Source: Meghimatium bilineatum
Taxonomy: Eukaryota > Mollusca > Gastropoda > Stylommatophora > Philomycidae
Reading direction: 5' to 3'
Assembly (NCBI GenBank): GCA_034231615.1
Contig: CM067315.1
Location: 29,614,133 to 29,678,132, forward strand
Length of the DNA: 64,000 bases
This document shows positions 52,846-63,156 of this stretch, piece after piece. The position numbers were made by a program, and so were the translations under genes. The stretch's first letter is position 1, and every line of letters begins with the position of its first letter. The notes beneath the pieces are model-generated. The model was not told where the DNA came from and made no database searches. It worked only from the letters and a program-made list of their open reading frames with translations.

Positions 52846-52940
52846 CTCCCGTTTTTGAACCAGTAACAGGCCAACCGCCTTTTGACAGACAGTTAACTTT
52901 TTTAGTCGGCAAGCCCACAGAAAACCTAACATCAGTTAGG

Positions 52941-53140
52941 AACCCACGCTTTAAGTGGTTCTAAATATTTGTTTACCGTTGTTGTCTTGTAACCCGAGCT
53001 TTAAGTGGTTCTAAATATTTGTATACCGTTGTTGTCTTGTAACCCGAGCTTTAAGTGGTTCTAAATATTTATTTACGGTTGTTGTCTTGTAACCCGAGCT
53101 TTAAGTGGTTTTAAATTTATTTTGCCGTTGTTGCCTTGCA
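52941..53140. repeat. 50-bp tandem repeat, 4 copies
   Basis: Unit contains AACCCGAGCTTTAAGTGGTT, CTAAATATTT and ACCGTTGTTGTCTTGT. Confidence 0.95.
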
Positions 53141-53204
53141 GCCTGACAAAAAACTTGGTAATAGTTTTCATGTTACTGTGGGCCTGTATCTTCTTCTCTT
53201 TTGC

Positions 53205-53520
53205 GGTCGTTTCCCATAGTCTAGCAGAATGTAGCCCAGAGAACGAAATGCGCTGTGCCACGGTTTATTATAACATCGCTCCGATATCTGCGTCTTTTGG
53301 CCTGACATATCCGACTTCAGCATGGCTTCTGGTTTATTTAGACCCCATAGGAGATCCAACAACCAACTCCACTCCATAACCTCCTTAGACGTCTCGTACG
53401 ACATGCCTGGAAGATAAACTGTCGTTTTTCTCTGTTCGCTTTTCCGGCACTTTGAAAGACAACTCCACCCCCTCAAACCTCCATAGCTGCCTTTTGCAAC
53501 ATGCATGGCAGGTAACAGAA
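53205..53520 (-). mobile_element. Family A SINE with duplicated 5' part
   Basis: Minus-strand A at 53205-53460, followed by a second copy of the CAACTCCA ... ACATGCATGGCAGGTAACAG segment (53460-53520). The repeated segment may be a separate fragment or a local duplication. Confidence 0.75.
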
Positions 53521-53984
53521 GAGAAAATCTTTGCTTCCCACAACTAGCTGGAAACTTTCATTTAATCTCTAAAATTTCTATTTCGTATCTATAATCTTTG
53601 ATCCCTCAGTCACTTGCCGTGTAGCTATTGGTGATGTTAAGATCTCTAGCCAGGAGCAGATAATTCGGCGCTGGAGACCAGAAGGAAAGTCAAGGTCATT
53701 TGCTGTCTACTTAATGTTACGCCATCTAAAACTGACCCTTGGTCTGTTTGTGGTATCTACTGATCTACTGGGCAGTGAAAAAATTCCCGCCAAACACTTG
53801 GGTTAAAGTAGTTCCGGTTGAATAGTTTGGACGGGGAAAGCACTTAATGGCTGAGCTTATCTCCACAGGCTATCCGAAGGCTATTTACACGGTTAATTGT
53901 TTGTTCCTCCCCGAGTTTCAGACTTGAAGCTAGCTCATACTTCCTTCCCGGCGGTTTATTTTAAAAGTGTATGTTTTACTTTCG
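53521..53984. other. Unassigned
   Basis: No recognised gene, RNA or repeat. Confidence 0.4.
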
Positions 53985-54170
53985 TTACTGCATGTTTCCT
54001 GTGAAGGAGTGCAGGGAGGCTTTCTATGGGCTATGTATTAGTGTATGTATTATGTTAAAATCAGAAAACAGTAGACATGATTTGAACCAGGCCTGTTCAG
54101 CTGGCACCTATTCCCCTTGCAACTTGAGACAACACAGTTTGCAAATTCGTACAACCAACATTCCTAAACG
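53985..54170 (-). mobile_element. SINE J, body plus tRNA-like head
   Basis: On the minus strand: head with the B-box-like CCTGGTTCAAATCATG (54074-54089), then the body block CCTCCCTGCACTCCTTCACA and GAAACATGCAGTAACG. This copy joins the two parts and so defines the family. Confidence 0.6.
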
Positions 54171-54249
54171 TGCGATTTTAGTTACAACTTCCACTTGGTA
54201 GATTTAAATAAAAATACATGCATATTGTAAAGTTTTTATGAATATTTTT

Positions 54250-54470
54250 CTTTGTTCGTTCTGAAACTCCTGCAGATTCAGGATGTAGTCCAGAGAATGA
54301 AATGCGTTGCTCTTCTTCTTCCGCGTTCATTCTCAAACTTCCGCTGGTTCTCTCTTGTAGGAGGACAATTATCCTACTAGATTTCCAGCAGGATGTAATC
54401 CAGAGAATAGAATTGCGTTGTATTGCTGTTCTATTTGCACCAATGGTCCGACACATCCATCTTCACTGCG
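54250..54470 (-). mobile_element. Family A scrap and family B SINE
   Basis: 54250-54309 is the 3' end of a minus-strand A (GAAACTCCTGCAGATTCAGG). 54310-54470 is a full B in the same orientation (TTCCGCGTTCATTCTCAAAC to CGACACATCCATCTTCACTG), probably inserted in that A. Confidence 0.8.
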
Positions 54471-54525
54471 ATAGTTTCAGCATTTACATCGTGAAGGTTA
54501 CAGGTTATAAATTATTAGAAATAAC

Positions 54526-54802
54526 CGCCCGTGTGTTGCTGAGGCCCGAAAGGGGAACAAAGAATAGCAACACTGTTTACCTTCCATGCATTTCGTAAAA
54601 GGCGACTAAGTAGGTTATGGGATGGAGTTAGTTGTCCCATCCTATATAGGGTAAGTGAACCACAGCCATGCTGAAGTCGGATGTGTCAGGCCGAAAGGCG
54701 CAGATATCACAGCAATGCTGTAAACCATGACACAACGCATTCCGTTCTCCGGACTACATCCTGATAATCTGAAGGAGTTTGAGAACGAACGCAAAGAAGA
54801 AG
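54526..54802 (+). mobile_element. Family A SINE with exact 12-bp TSD
   Basis: The clearest A insertion: CGCCCGTGTGTTGCTGAGGC to GAACGCAAAGAAGAAG, flanked by ATTAGAAATAAC at 54514-54525 and 54803-54814. All internal blocks and the hairpin are present. Confidence 0.96.
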
Positions 54803-55071
54803 ATTAGAAATAACGGGACTGTGCTCTTCGTTAGACGGGTATGTGTGACCTGTCACTATCTTACGCAACCCCGACTATTGTTCAGATTTTCGATAGCTAG
54901 CAAAAGTATAAATAGCAAAGTATAAATAGCAAAGTATAAATAAATGACTAATGAATATGGCAATAGTCGTAGTGGCCTATAGTAGTGACCCTGCACACAG
55001 GCTTGTCTAACGAAGGCAACCACATAACCATTTCATATACCATGACCGGATTCAAGTACAAGACCTGTTTG

Positions 55072-55240
55072 CTAAATTAAGTTGGACCCATTCGTGACGT
55101 TTTTGATTATTCTCGTTCATCTCGTTGGTCAGCATTAATATACTTGGAGTCGATGCACAAAAATAGCCACGGTCGATCAATAGATTACTCGGAAATCGGA
55201 AACTAGTTCATGTTTACGTTTTAGTTGACATGTGTCATAC
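55072..55240 (+). mobile_element. Fold-back family C copy
   Basis: TTGGACCCATTCGTGACGTT, ATACTTGGAGTCGATGCAC, AAAATAGCCACGGTCGATCA and TCATGTTTACGTTTTAG. One of the longer C copies. Confidence 0.7.
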
Positions 55241-55300
55241 ACTAGAAGTCGGTCACGCATATACAGATAGCAAGCATCAGTCGATTATTAGAAAGAAGAC

Positions 55301-55580
55301 CGCCAGTGTGTCGCCGAGGCCCGATAGGAGAGCAAAGAATAGCAAGACTGGTTTACCTTCCACGCTTGTCGTAAAAGGTGACTAAGGAGGTTATGTGATA
55401 GAGTTGGCTGTCCTATCCCATATAGGGTCAGTGACCCAAAGCCATGCTGAAGTCGGATATGTCAGACCGAAAGGCGCATATTTCGCAGCAATGCTGTAAA
55501 CAATGACACAACGCATTTCGTTCTCCGGACTACATCCTGATAATCTGCAGGAGTTTGAGAACGAACGCAGAAGAAGAAGA
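55301..55580 (+). mobile_element. Family A SINE with TSD
   Basis: Full-length plus copy flanked by AGAAAGAAGAC at 55290-55300 and 55581-55591; the right TSD merges with the GAA tail. Confidence 0.92.
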
Positions 55581-55599
55581 AGAAAGAAGACAAAGTGTT

Positions 55600-55912
55600 C
55601 AGTACTCACAAAGTGAACTGATGTGTCAGTCTGAAACACGCGGATATTGCGGTAAAACTGTAAACCATGATACAAAGCATTCCGTTCTCCGGACTGTATG
55701 CTGTTCTTCTTTGGTGTTAATTCTCAAACTCCCGGTGGATCTCTCTTGTACCAGGACTATGGTTCAACTAGTCCAGCAGAGTGCAGTCCAGAGAATGGAA
55801 ATGCGTTGTGTCGCAGTTTTATTTGCGCGAAATTTCCGGATACATCCGTCTTCGGCGGGGACTTCATGTTAATGTGCAGAAATTTGAGAACGAACGCAGA
55901 AGAACTAGAAGA
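55600..55912 (+). mobile_element. Family A SINE 3' half split by a B SINE
   Basis: Plus-strand A pieces at 55615-55701 (TGATGTGTCAGTCTGAAAC, CATTCCGTTCTCCGGACTG) and 55866-55912 (GAGAACGAACGCAGAAG). A minus-strand B occupies 55702-55862 (TTCTTCTTTGGTGTTAATTC to ACATCCGTCTTCGGCGGG). Confidence 0.85.
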
Positions 55913-55970
55913 TAGAGATATTATTGTCTGCAAATTATGGTGGGCAACCTTCTTTTGTTTCGACGGGCCG

Positions 55971-56195
55971 GAATTATCATTGTTTGTGCTGTAAGTGAGG
56001 TCGGAATTAGCTTTGTTTGTGTGGTAAGTGGGGTAGGAATTACCTTCGTTTGTGTGGTAATGGGGAGGGTGGCGGATTTAGCCTTATTTGTGAGGTAAGG
56101 GTACGGGATTTAGCCCTGTTTGTGAGGTAAGGGATGCCGGAATTAACCTTGTTTGTGCAATAACGGGATGGAGGGCGAAATTAGCCTTCTTTGTG
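55971..56195. repeat. Degenerate 33-38-bp tandem repeat, about 6 copies
   Basis: Units share GGAATTAGC(C/T)TTGTTTGTG and GTGGTAAGTGGGG-like segments, with length variation. Confidence 0.8.
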
Positions 56196-56384
56196 CGAGG
56201 CTAAAAACCTTCTTGTTTAGTGTTTTGAATCTCCAAATAGTGTTTTCTGAACTTGAACTCTGGGATGGGGGGTGGGGGAAGTGAACTGCAAATATAGTAC
56301 TTTTAGATCAGAAGCAGCAGGCAACAAAATAGTTTGCCGGGCTGGATTTATACCCGTGGGTCGCATTCTGCCCACCACAGATCT

Positions 56385-56490
56385 ACATGGATCGGGAAAG
56401 AAAAATTATGCAGCAAATGGGGTTTGAACGAGGTCAGCACCCTGCTTGCCTCGCAGCTTGGGTCATCATATTTTCCGTCTTTTACCACAC
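56385..56490 (-). mobile_element. SINE J head
   Basis: Minus strand: AAGCTGCGAGGCAAGCAGG, GACCTCGTTCAAACCCCATT (B-box-like) and TGCTGCATAATTTTTC. Confidence 0.55.
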
Positions 56491-56564
56491 TTCGACTCTA
56501 AATAAAGATGCGAGTTTAGTCAAGACTTTTATTGAGAATACATAAAAGTCAACGGCTGTTTTAT

Positions 56565-56660
56565 ACAAGAGTCTCCAAGTATATAAATAGAGACCAACGA
56601 AAACCACGACAATAATCAATAAACGTAACGAATGAAGTCTTCATTAATTCGGTGCAGAGG
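56565..56660 (-). mobile_element. Fold-back family C fragment
   Basis: CCAAGTATATAAATAGAGACC, AACGAAAACCACGAC and AAACGTAACGAATGAAGTC, the reverse of C. Confidence 0.7.
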
Positions 56661-57284
56661 TCTTTTATGTTCACACATCATGGTTTAACTTCGATATTCG
56701 AATAATTTCCAATAATTTTTTAATATAAAGTCGGTTATGACCAGCCCTTAAGTGAAAATGATAAACATAAACTCACTGAACGGGATCCATATTAAAGGTT
56801 TGTGTTATAGCTTAATCAAGTCAATTCTCTTTTTTTTAAATGTCACAACACTTTACATTTCGGTCCTGCGCAGTGCAGCGTTACTTCATTCATAAATAAT
56901 TTGCATTCATCCATTCATTGATGTGCAGGCAATATATGTTGTTTTATTACTGGTGAATGCGGACACACCTCTGTCGAAAGTAGTGCGTCAATGTACTTGT
57001 CTCATGCACATCAGTTCAATATGAACATGAACTGTGTATAATTGTGCAGCTGTATGGAAATACATTTATACTTAATACGATATGTTTCACTTATTCCATT
57101 TAAACCGCATTTTGTTAATGTTGAGTAGGGTTTACAGGCTAGACTGTGATAGCTACTCCTTTTTCAAGACACCCATGTTTTCGGCGCTACAATTTGGGAT
57201 GCCATAAATTTTCGACCCTTACATATTCTTCTTCCTCAGTGACCACGAAGCAACCTGGGTTTTTTTACCCATTGGCTAATGATG
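56661..57284. other. Unassigned
   Basis: AT-rich sequence without recognised feature. Confidence 0.4.
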
Positions 57285-57800
57285 ATAATGATGATTCAAT
57301 CCTTTGCGCCGTGAGCAGGCAGTTCTTGACAGCCCATAGCCCTTCTGGCGAATGTACAGGTTTTCCTCAGCTATGATGCAGTTGTGTAGAGTGTATTGTG
57401 TATAGTTAGAAGCGGTGGTAGTAGCTCTTGTTGGATGTCTGTTAGTTTTTGGCACTACAGTAATAAGTGTTCGACAGTCACCTCTTGTACGTTAAAGTGT
57501 CTACAATTTGGTTCATGTAATGGATTTATTCTGTTCAGGTGTTTATTAGCGGGGGCGTGGCCTGTTCTTAGTTGGAATATGAGACGTTTGCTCGCTCGAG
57601 TTGTCTCAGAGGGTCCATTAGGTTGAGTTTCTGTTAGTGATCATATAGTGAGCATCCAGTCTGTGAGATGGCCCACTGTTTTACCCATTCTTGCCTGTAG
57701 TTGTTTCTTAGAATTTGTTTGCGTGTTTGTATGGGGATTTTTTACTGAAACTGCGGAGTGGCAGCACCTCTCTTAGCTAGTTTATCAGCTGCCCATTAGC
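57285..57800 (-). pseudogene. LINE RNase H edge and C-terminal end
   Basis: On the minus strand, frames read from AKRGAATPQFQ (the segment just after the last RNase H motif), through LRNNYRQEWVKQWAISQTG and LNRINPLHEPNC, to the C/H motif CRHFNVQEVTVEHLLL and KTCTFARRAMGCQELPAHG. It ends in a GAT-like repeat (57284-57297). Stops and frameshifts make it a relic. Third LINE family with this C-terminal layout in the window. Confidence 0.75.
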
Positions 57801-57804
57801 TAAT

Positions 57805-57965
57805 TAGAGAAACTCTACGAAGAACCATTAATAGAGAAGGCATGTCAATGAACCTAAACAACACGCAACAATTGAAAGACCTGGCAACACAAAGACAGAA
57901 ATGGAAAGCTATGGTTTCTGCCCTATGCGCCGCCTATGGCCCTGGAGGAACATAACATAACATTA
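57805..57965 (+). pseudogene. LINE pol end with ACATA tail
   Basis: Short frame with LKDLATQRQKWKAMVSALCA and AYGPGGT then a stop, followed by CATAACATAACATT. This is the typical end of a LINE pol lacking RNase H (RQ.W..MVSALCA motif). It lies back-to-back with the minus-strand LINE at 57285-57800. Confidence 0.75.
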
Positions 57966-58475
57966 GCTAATATTATGCAATGATATTGCAGCACAATTAC
58001 TTCTATTACTATTTTGCAAGGAACAGTCGAGGGTTGAAGGAGCTGCAGCGGAGAGAGAAATTCTTGGATTGATAACATCATAGTACGGTGGGGCATTATT
58101 TTTCTATACTCATCCGAATGAATCAGAACAGAAGTATTTAGAGGACGTTTTTTTTACTGATGTCTCCAATGTAGCTCCTCTTAATGGATAATGGGTCTTA
58201 CTATTAGCAGTAATAAATATATAGTGATATGCGCGTACGTTTGTCAGTTGTGGTGTTGTTCCACGAAGTATGCTCCATTTGTCTGGTCTTGGGAGAAGAA
58301 ACTATTTCCGATATCACTTACAGTTATACATTTGAAAGCAATGTTTCTACAACAACAAGCAGAAAAAAAACAATCGACGTATTGCACTTAGAAAAATACA
58401 AAAAGACCGCCACTACAAGCATTAAAATGAGTAGTAAACCCATAAAAGTTAAACCATAACATTTATTAATTAAGT
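57966..58475. other. Unassigned
   Basis: AT-rich, no recognised feature. Confidence 0.4.
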
Positions 58476-58895
58476 ACGGGGTGTTAGATGTTAGCGATCC
58501 AACATTTCAGTGGCTCTGCTATGTTTGTTTGTTTGATAACCCCAGAAATTGCGAGCGATTAGCTCTTACTTCCTATGTGCAGTGGGGTGGTTTTTCTGAG
58601 CTTTCTTGCATACCCAGGGGACTTCAGCTTTCGGCTTAGTGAAATGCCTATTGAAGGAGTCTTCTATACAGAGGAGGTCTATAATTGTATAGATGACATG
58701 CTACGAAGCTTCCATAAGAGAGGCTCAATAGGTTAAATACTGCTCAATATAACGACATGTCATCTACTAAGGTTTTCTGCTGCATGATTGGTTTGTTTAG
58801 TGGGCCAGTGGTGAGACCCACAGACGCAACCGCATGCGTGTGGATCTGCTATTATTTGAGGTCGGTAGCCATTTCCTCTCCCTCGCTGAGTACCA
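58476..58895 (-). mobile_element. tRNA-derived SINE (tS) fragment split by E
   Basis: 58476-58522 (GTTAGATGTTAGCGATCC, AACATTTCAGTGGCTCTGC) and 58845-58895 (GAGGTCGGTAGCCATTTCC, TCTCCCTCGCTGAG) are neighbouring parts of one tS copy. Confidence 0.8.
58523..58844 (-). mobile_element. Family E element, full, with TSD
   Basis: A 322-bp insertion in a tS SINE with exact 8-bp duplication TCTGCTAT (58515-58522 and 58845-58852). Read on the minus strand it begins CCACACGCATGCGGTTGCG and ends with CAAACAAAC. It has no long frame. TSD, tail and five dispersed copies suggest a SINE-like retroposon of unknown origin. Confidence 0.85.
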
Positions 58896-59141
58896 GATAA
58901 CAAAAGAAAAAAGACCAACAGAGACTCTACCAAAACAACCATCAATGGGGGTATGACTATTGCTCTCAACTACATTCAAAAATTACACACGGTAGTATTG
59001 CACCACACGAACTGGAGAGTTCTGTTTTCTGCCCTGTGACCATATTCAGCGTTGTAGAAACATATATATATAGCTGGTGGTTGGTTGCACCGGCGATACA
59101 ATTTGATTTATTTGTTGTGTTTAGAAAATAAACAGTAGTTT

Positions 59142-59205
59142 CTCTTCTTCTGTATTCGTTCTCAACTCTTGCGAGCTAACAGGTTCTCCAGAACATCATT
59201 GCACT
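59142..59205 (-). mobile_element. Family A SINE, 3' scrap
   Basis: CTTCTTCTGTATTCGTTCTC and GCGAGCTAACAGGTTCTCC; heavily decayed. Confidence 0.5.
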
Positions 59206-59290
59206 CCGGCAAAGCTATAGGTGCTTAGTCTTTACCACCAGATGCCAAAATGTATGCATACTTAGTTACTGTGGTTTGATTTTTAAAAAC

Positions 59291-59450
59291 ACCGCCGAAG
59301 ATGGATGTGTTGGGCCATTGGCGCAAATAAAACGGCAACACAACGCATTTCCATTATTTGGACTACATTAAACTGGAAATCTTGTAGGATCATTGTCCTG
59401 TTACAAGAGAAATCCAGTGGGAGTTTGAGAATGAACGCCGAAGAAGAAGA
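59291..59450 (+). mobile_element. Family B SINE
   Basis: Plus copy CCGCCGAAGATGGATGTG to ACGCCGAAGAAGAAG. Flanks TTTTTAAAAACAC and ATTTAAAACAC suggest a TSD with a one-to-three-base length difference. Confidence 0.9.
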
Positions 59451-59544
59451 TTTAAAACACTCTTTGCCCTACGGCGTAAGCGTCCAGTCACCACGTTTGT
59501 TACTACTATTAAACCAAACTCCTCCGAGACTCGCTGACTTGATT

Positions 59545-59892
59545 CTTCTTCTACTTTCGTTCTCAAATTCCTGCATATTAGCAGGACGTAGTCCGGAGAA
59601 CGGATTGCGTTGAGTCATGTTTACAACATTGATGCGATAGCTGCGCCTTTCGATCTGACACATCCGACTTCATCATGGCTTTTGGTCACTGAGCCTATAT
59701 GGGATGGGACAGCCAACTCCATGCCATAACCTCCTTAGTCGCCTCGTAGGACATGCATGGAGTGTAAACAGTGTTGCTATTCTTTCCTCCCCTTTCGGAC
59801 ACCGGCAACACACGGGCGTTACGACATACATGGAAGGTAAAATACGTTTCTATTATGTGCTCCCCTTTCAGATATCATCAACTTATGGGCGA
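59545..59892 (-). mobile_element. Family A SINE with duplicated head, exact TSD
   Basis: Minus copy, 348 bp, flanked by CTGACTTGATT at 59534-59544 and 59893-59903. After the normal 5' end (ACACACGGGCG, 59818) a second 5' segment of about 75 bp follows (TTACGACATACATGGAAGG to CTTATGGGCG). Because the TSD lies outside both heads, the dimeric head was part of the inserted molecule. Confidence 0.9.
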
Positions 59893-60194
59893 CTGACTTG
59901 ATTCATGGTCAAGCGTTGTGTCCACATATATCTAACAGTCGTTCTTTAAGCAACGTCAAAACATGCCCAGATCATCATCATGTAGCATATCCTGAACAGG
60001 ATGTAGCAGTTACCTTTTCGAAACTTCTGTCTATCTTGATTGAGCCAGTCTTCATTTCTGTTATTGTCATGTTCTGGTGGTCGTTGATATCTTGCATCCA
60101 TCTTCTTCTTGATCTGTCTCGTTTTCATCCCACTGGCATCATCCCTTGGTCTGTCTCTTGTTCATCCCACTGGCATCATCCCCTCCATTATGGT

Positions 60195-60257
60195 TTTCTC
60201 TACGTGATACATCCTGCTAATCTGCAGGAGTTTGAGAACGAACGCAAAAGAAGAAAT
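60195..60257 (+). mobile_element. Family A SINE, 5'-truncated
   Basis: Only the last 60 bp: GATACATCCTGCTAATCTGC, GAGAACGAACGCAAAAGAAG. Confidence 0.8.
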
Positions 60258-60312
60258 ATCTTAAATCTTGCTCTGTACTAGTCTATTCCAACCAGAATCT
60301 GATGTAGGAATC

Positions 60313-60470
60313 TTCTTTGTCTTCAGCGTTCATTCTCAAACTCCCGTTTGATATCTCTTGTAGCAGGACAATGGTCCTACTATTTCCAGCAGGATGTAGT
60401 CCAGAGAATGGAAATGCGTTGTGTCACCGTTTTAATTGCGCCAATGGTCCGACACATCCGTCTTCGGCAG
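60313..60470 (-). mobile_element. Family B SINE
   Basis: Minus copy with core AGGACAATGGTCCT and end CACATCCGTCTTCGGCAG. Confidence 0.9.
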
Positions 60471-60599
60471 AATAACTCATGTAGGGATAAATCATTCAGT
60501 GTTATAAATAACTCAAAAAAGAGCTGGGTCCAGATACAAATAAATACCTCTCCTTAAAGTTTCTCTTGACATTTCCTTCATAATTGTTACATAGAATTT

Positions 60600-61162
60600 C
60601 TATGACATTAATTGGCCAGCGGCGCTGAAGTCCGGTATACTACGAAAACTGTACTTGAGTGTCATGGTTTTCTGCCTTAGGCTAATCATTATCATACCAT
60701 TATAATCAAGTTCAGTGTACGCATCGAAGAATGGCTGTAATGGACCTCCAATTCCACTGTCGTTTGAGTTGGTGGTGCAGACATCTTTACTTTATCTAAT
60801 TCTACAACTAGACTGCTCGAGTTGTTGTGGCCTGAAATAGGAGAAAATTAAATAGTGATATTTGCCATGTATGTTGTAAGAGGCGGTTAATGAGGTTTGA
60901 GGGTTGTTTCAAGGTTGTGATTACAAAAAAATCAAGCGTTGCCATATCAATATTTTTTTTCTCACGCATCACACATTGATACAGTTGACCTGTTATTATA
61001 ATTTTAAAGTGCTTGATCCTTTGGGAATGTGTGAATCTCTTTCAGTTCAAGTACACTTTCATATATGTAGCAGCATATGAGCGTAAGGCTACGATGATGA
61101 ATGTTCGCCAGATTCAAGATGATGTGTTCATTTTAGTAACATTTCCTTGTATTGCTGTCTCC
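60600..61162. other. Old family A traces
   Basis: GGCGCTGAAGTCCGGTATAC (60620) and CATGTATGTTGTAAGAGGCGG (60867) recall A but the order is scrambled. Nothing else recognised. Confidence 0.35.
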
Positions 61163-61875
61163 GTAAGCGTTCGTTCTCAAACATCTGCAGATTACTAAAA
61201 ATGTAGTTCATAGAGCGGAATGTGTTGTGTTGTATTTACAGATTTGCTGTGATATCTGTGCCTTTCGGCCTGACACGTCTGATATCAGCATGATCTCTAG
61301 GTCACTGGTTTATTTTCCCATTATTTTTCCTTTTGCACTGAAGTTAGCGCATAGGGCAGAGGTCAGATCTCTCCAATTCTGTCCGTTCAAAGCTATTCTG
61401 TGCAGTTCTTGAATAGTATGGATATTGATTGTTTTACTTTCTCTAAGTATTGTACTTCTGAGTGTTTCCTTTGGTCTACCCCTGGTTATTTTGCCTGTAG
61501 GTATACATTCAAGAGATTGGTGGTGTATTCTGTTGATGTCTGCGCGTAGGACATGCCCGATGTAGGACCAACGACGTTTTCTGATAACCTCTGTGATGAA
61601 ATTTGATGTGTCTCTTCTCTGATTTTATCACTCGATTTGAATTCACTCCAATGGGTGTTAGTTATCCTACGAAGATATTTGTTCTCGAAACTCTGTAATT
61701 TCTTTTCTGAAGATAAGGAACTTATGTCACTTTTATCCTACATAAAATGCAACAGCCAACTCCACCCCAAAACCTGTATAGTTGCCTCCTACGACATACA
61801 TGGAAGGTTAATAGTGTTGTTATCCTTTGCCACCCCCCCCCCCCCCCCCGCCTTTACGGCCCAAGTAACAAACGA
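61163..61875 (-). mobile_element. Family A SINE split by a LINE remnant
   Basis: Minus-strand A at 61163-61311 (CGTTCGTTCTCAAACATCTG, CGGCCTGACACGTCTGATAT) and 61743-61875 (AACAGCCAACTCCACCCC, CCTACGACATACATGGAAGG). The second part contains a 17-base C run (61833-61849). Confidence 0.8.
61312..61742 (-). pseudogene. LINE pol C-terminal fragment
   Basis: The minus-strand frame gives LQSFENKYLRRITNTHWSEF, then RKRRWSYIGHVLRADINRIH, TGKITRGRPKETLRSTILRE and ALNGQNWRDLTSALCA, the usual region after the RT domain of LINEs without RNase H. About 130 codons are nearly continuous. It sits inside an A copy; the exact boundaries and TSD were not resolved. Confidence 0.85.
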
Positions 61876-62100
61876 TCAATATTGTTTTCAAGAAATAGTT
61901 TCGGAATTGAATAAAACATACCAAGAATTTATCGACAATGCATTCTTTGCGCGGAGAAAGCTACACATCAGATCTGTTAGTTATAACATTGAAATTCATA
62001 ATCTATAGTCAAATTTTTTATTTTAAAGTGTTTAGACAAGTGTTTAGACTAGTGTTTTGACAAGTGTTTCACAACCTGTTTATTTACGATGGATTTACCA
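61876..62100. other. Unassigned
   Basis: AT-rich, with short GTGTTTAGACA repeats near 62024-62070. Confidence 0.4.
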
Positions 62101-62325
62101 CTATTATATAAAGTATTTTTTTTTAATTCTGATGCCCCCCCTCCCCTCCCCCATGTAACATAAACATATTTATATAATTCAAAAATTGAATTATACCTCC
62201 AAAATTATTTAGATTTGCCCCCTCAATCTCCTACAGGAACAATTAAATTGCCTCCCTGTGGGACGTGCGCCCCCCCCCCCCCCCCCCCCAATTCAGCCTA
62301 ACATTGGGAAACACTGGTTTAGACA
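62101..62325. mobile_element. hAT-like element remnant
   Basis: The right end is CATTGGGAAACACTGG, whose complement CCAGTGTTTCCCAATG is a typical hAT terminus. The interior has several C runs, the longest 20 bases (62270-62289). The left end was not identified. Confidence 0.4.
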
Positions 62326-62356
62326 GAATAATATCATTCATGGCTTATGCGTGTGA

Positions 62357-62525
62357 TTCTTCTTTTTTTTCTGCGTTCGGTCTCAGACTCCTGCAGATCA
62401 GCAGGATATAGTCGGAACAGCGGTATGAGCTGTCATGGCTTTCAACTTCACTGCGATATCTGCGCCTTTAGGTCTGACATACCAGACTGTAGAATTGCTT
62501 CTGGATCACCACATTCCATCTCGTT
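62357..62525 (-). mobile_element. Family A SINE, 3' half
   Basis: TCTGCGTTCGGTCTCAGACTC, CTGCGATATCTGCGCC and GACATACCAGACTGTAG. Diverged. Confidence 0.75.
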
Positions 62526-62842
62526 AACTGTCAAACTTGTTTAGCCCCTCCCCTTTGACGTAATCCAGTGTATGATTGAACAGTCCCAAAGTTGCTCGTT
62601 ATGTATGATCGTATAATCTCATTTCTAATATAGACTTTCCTATTTAAAAAATGGACAAAATTATAAACAAACAATATATCACTTTCACTTTTAAATGTAC
62701 TATACGACTTCACACATAATTCCAAGAAACAGCAAGTCTGTGTATGAGCTAGTTTCAGTATTTGCTTCAGTACGATATTTTTTATGCATGTGTCACATTA
62801 CCAGCGATCCTGTACGTTTAAGTCATGCAAGATCATCTTTCT

Positions 62843-63134
62843 TCTTCTTCCTCTTCTTCTTCTGTGCTCATTCTCAAACTCCTGCATATTAGCAGGATAT
62901 AGTTCGGAGAACGTAATGTGTTGAGTCATGTTTTACAGCATTGCTGCGATATCTGCCGTTTTCGGCCTGGAACATCCGACTTCTGCATGGCTTTGGGTCA
63001 CTGACCCTATATGGGATGAGATAGTCAACTCCATCCCATAACCCCCCTCAGTCGACTCTTACGACGCGCATGGAAGATAAACTATTACTATTCTTTGCTT
63101 CCATCTTGGGCCTTAGCAACACACGGCGAATTAA
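62843..63134 (-). mobile_element. Family A SINE with TSD
   Basis: Full-length minus copy flanked by CATCTTTCT at 62834-62842 and 63135-63143. Near-consensus hairpin region. Confidence 0.9.
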
Positions 63135-63156
63135 CATCTTTCTAAAATGACGCATT

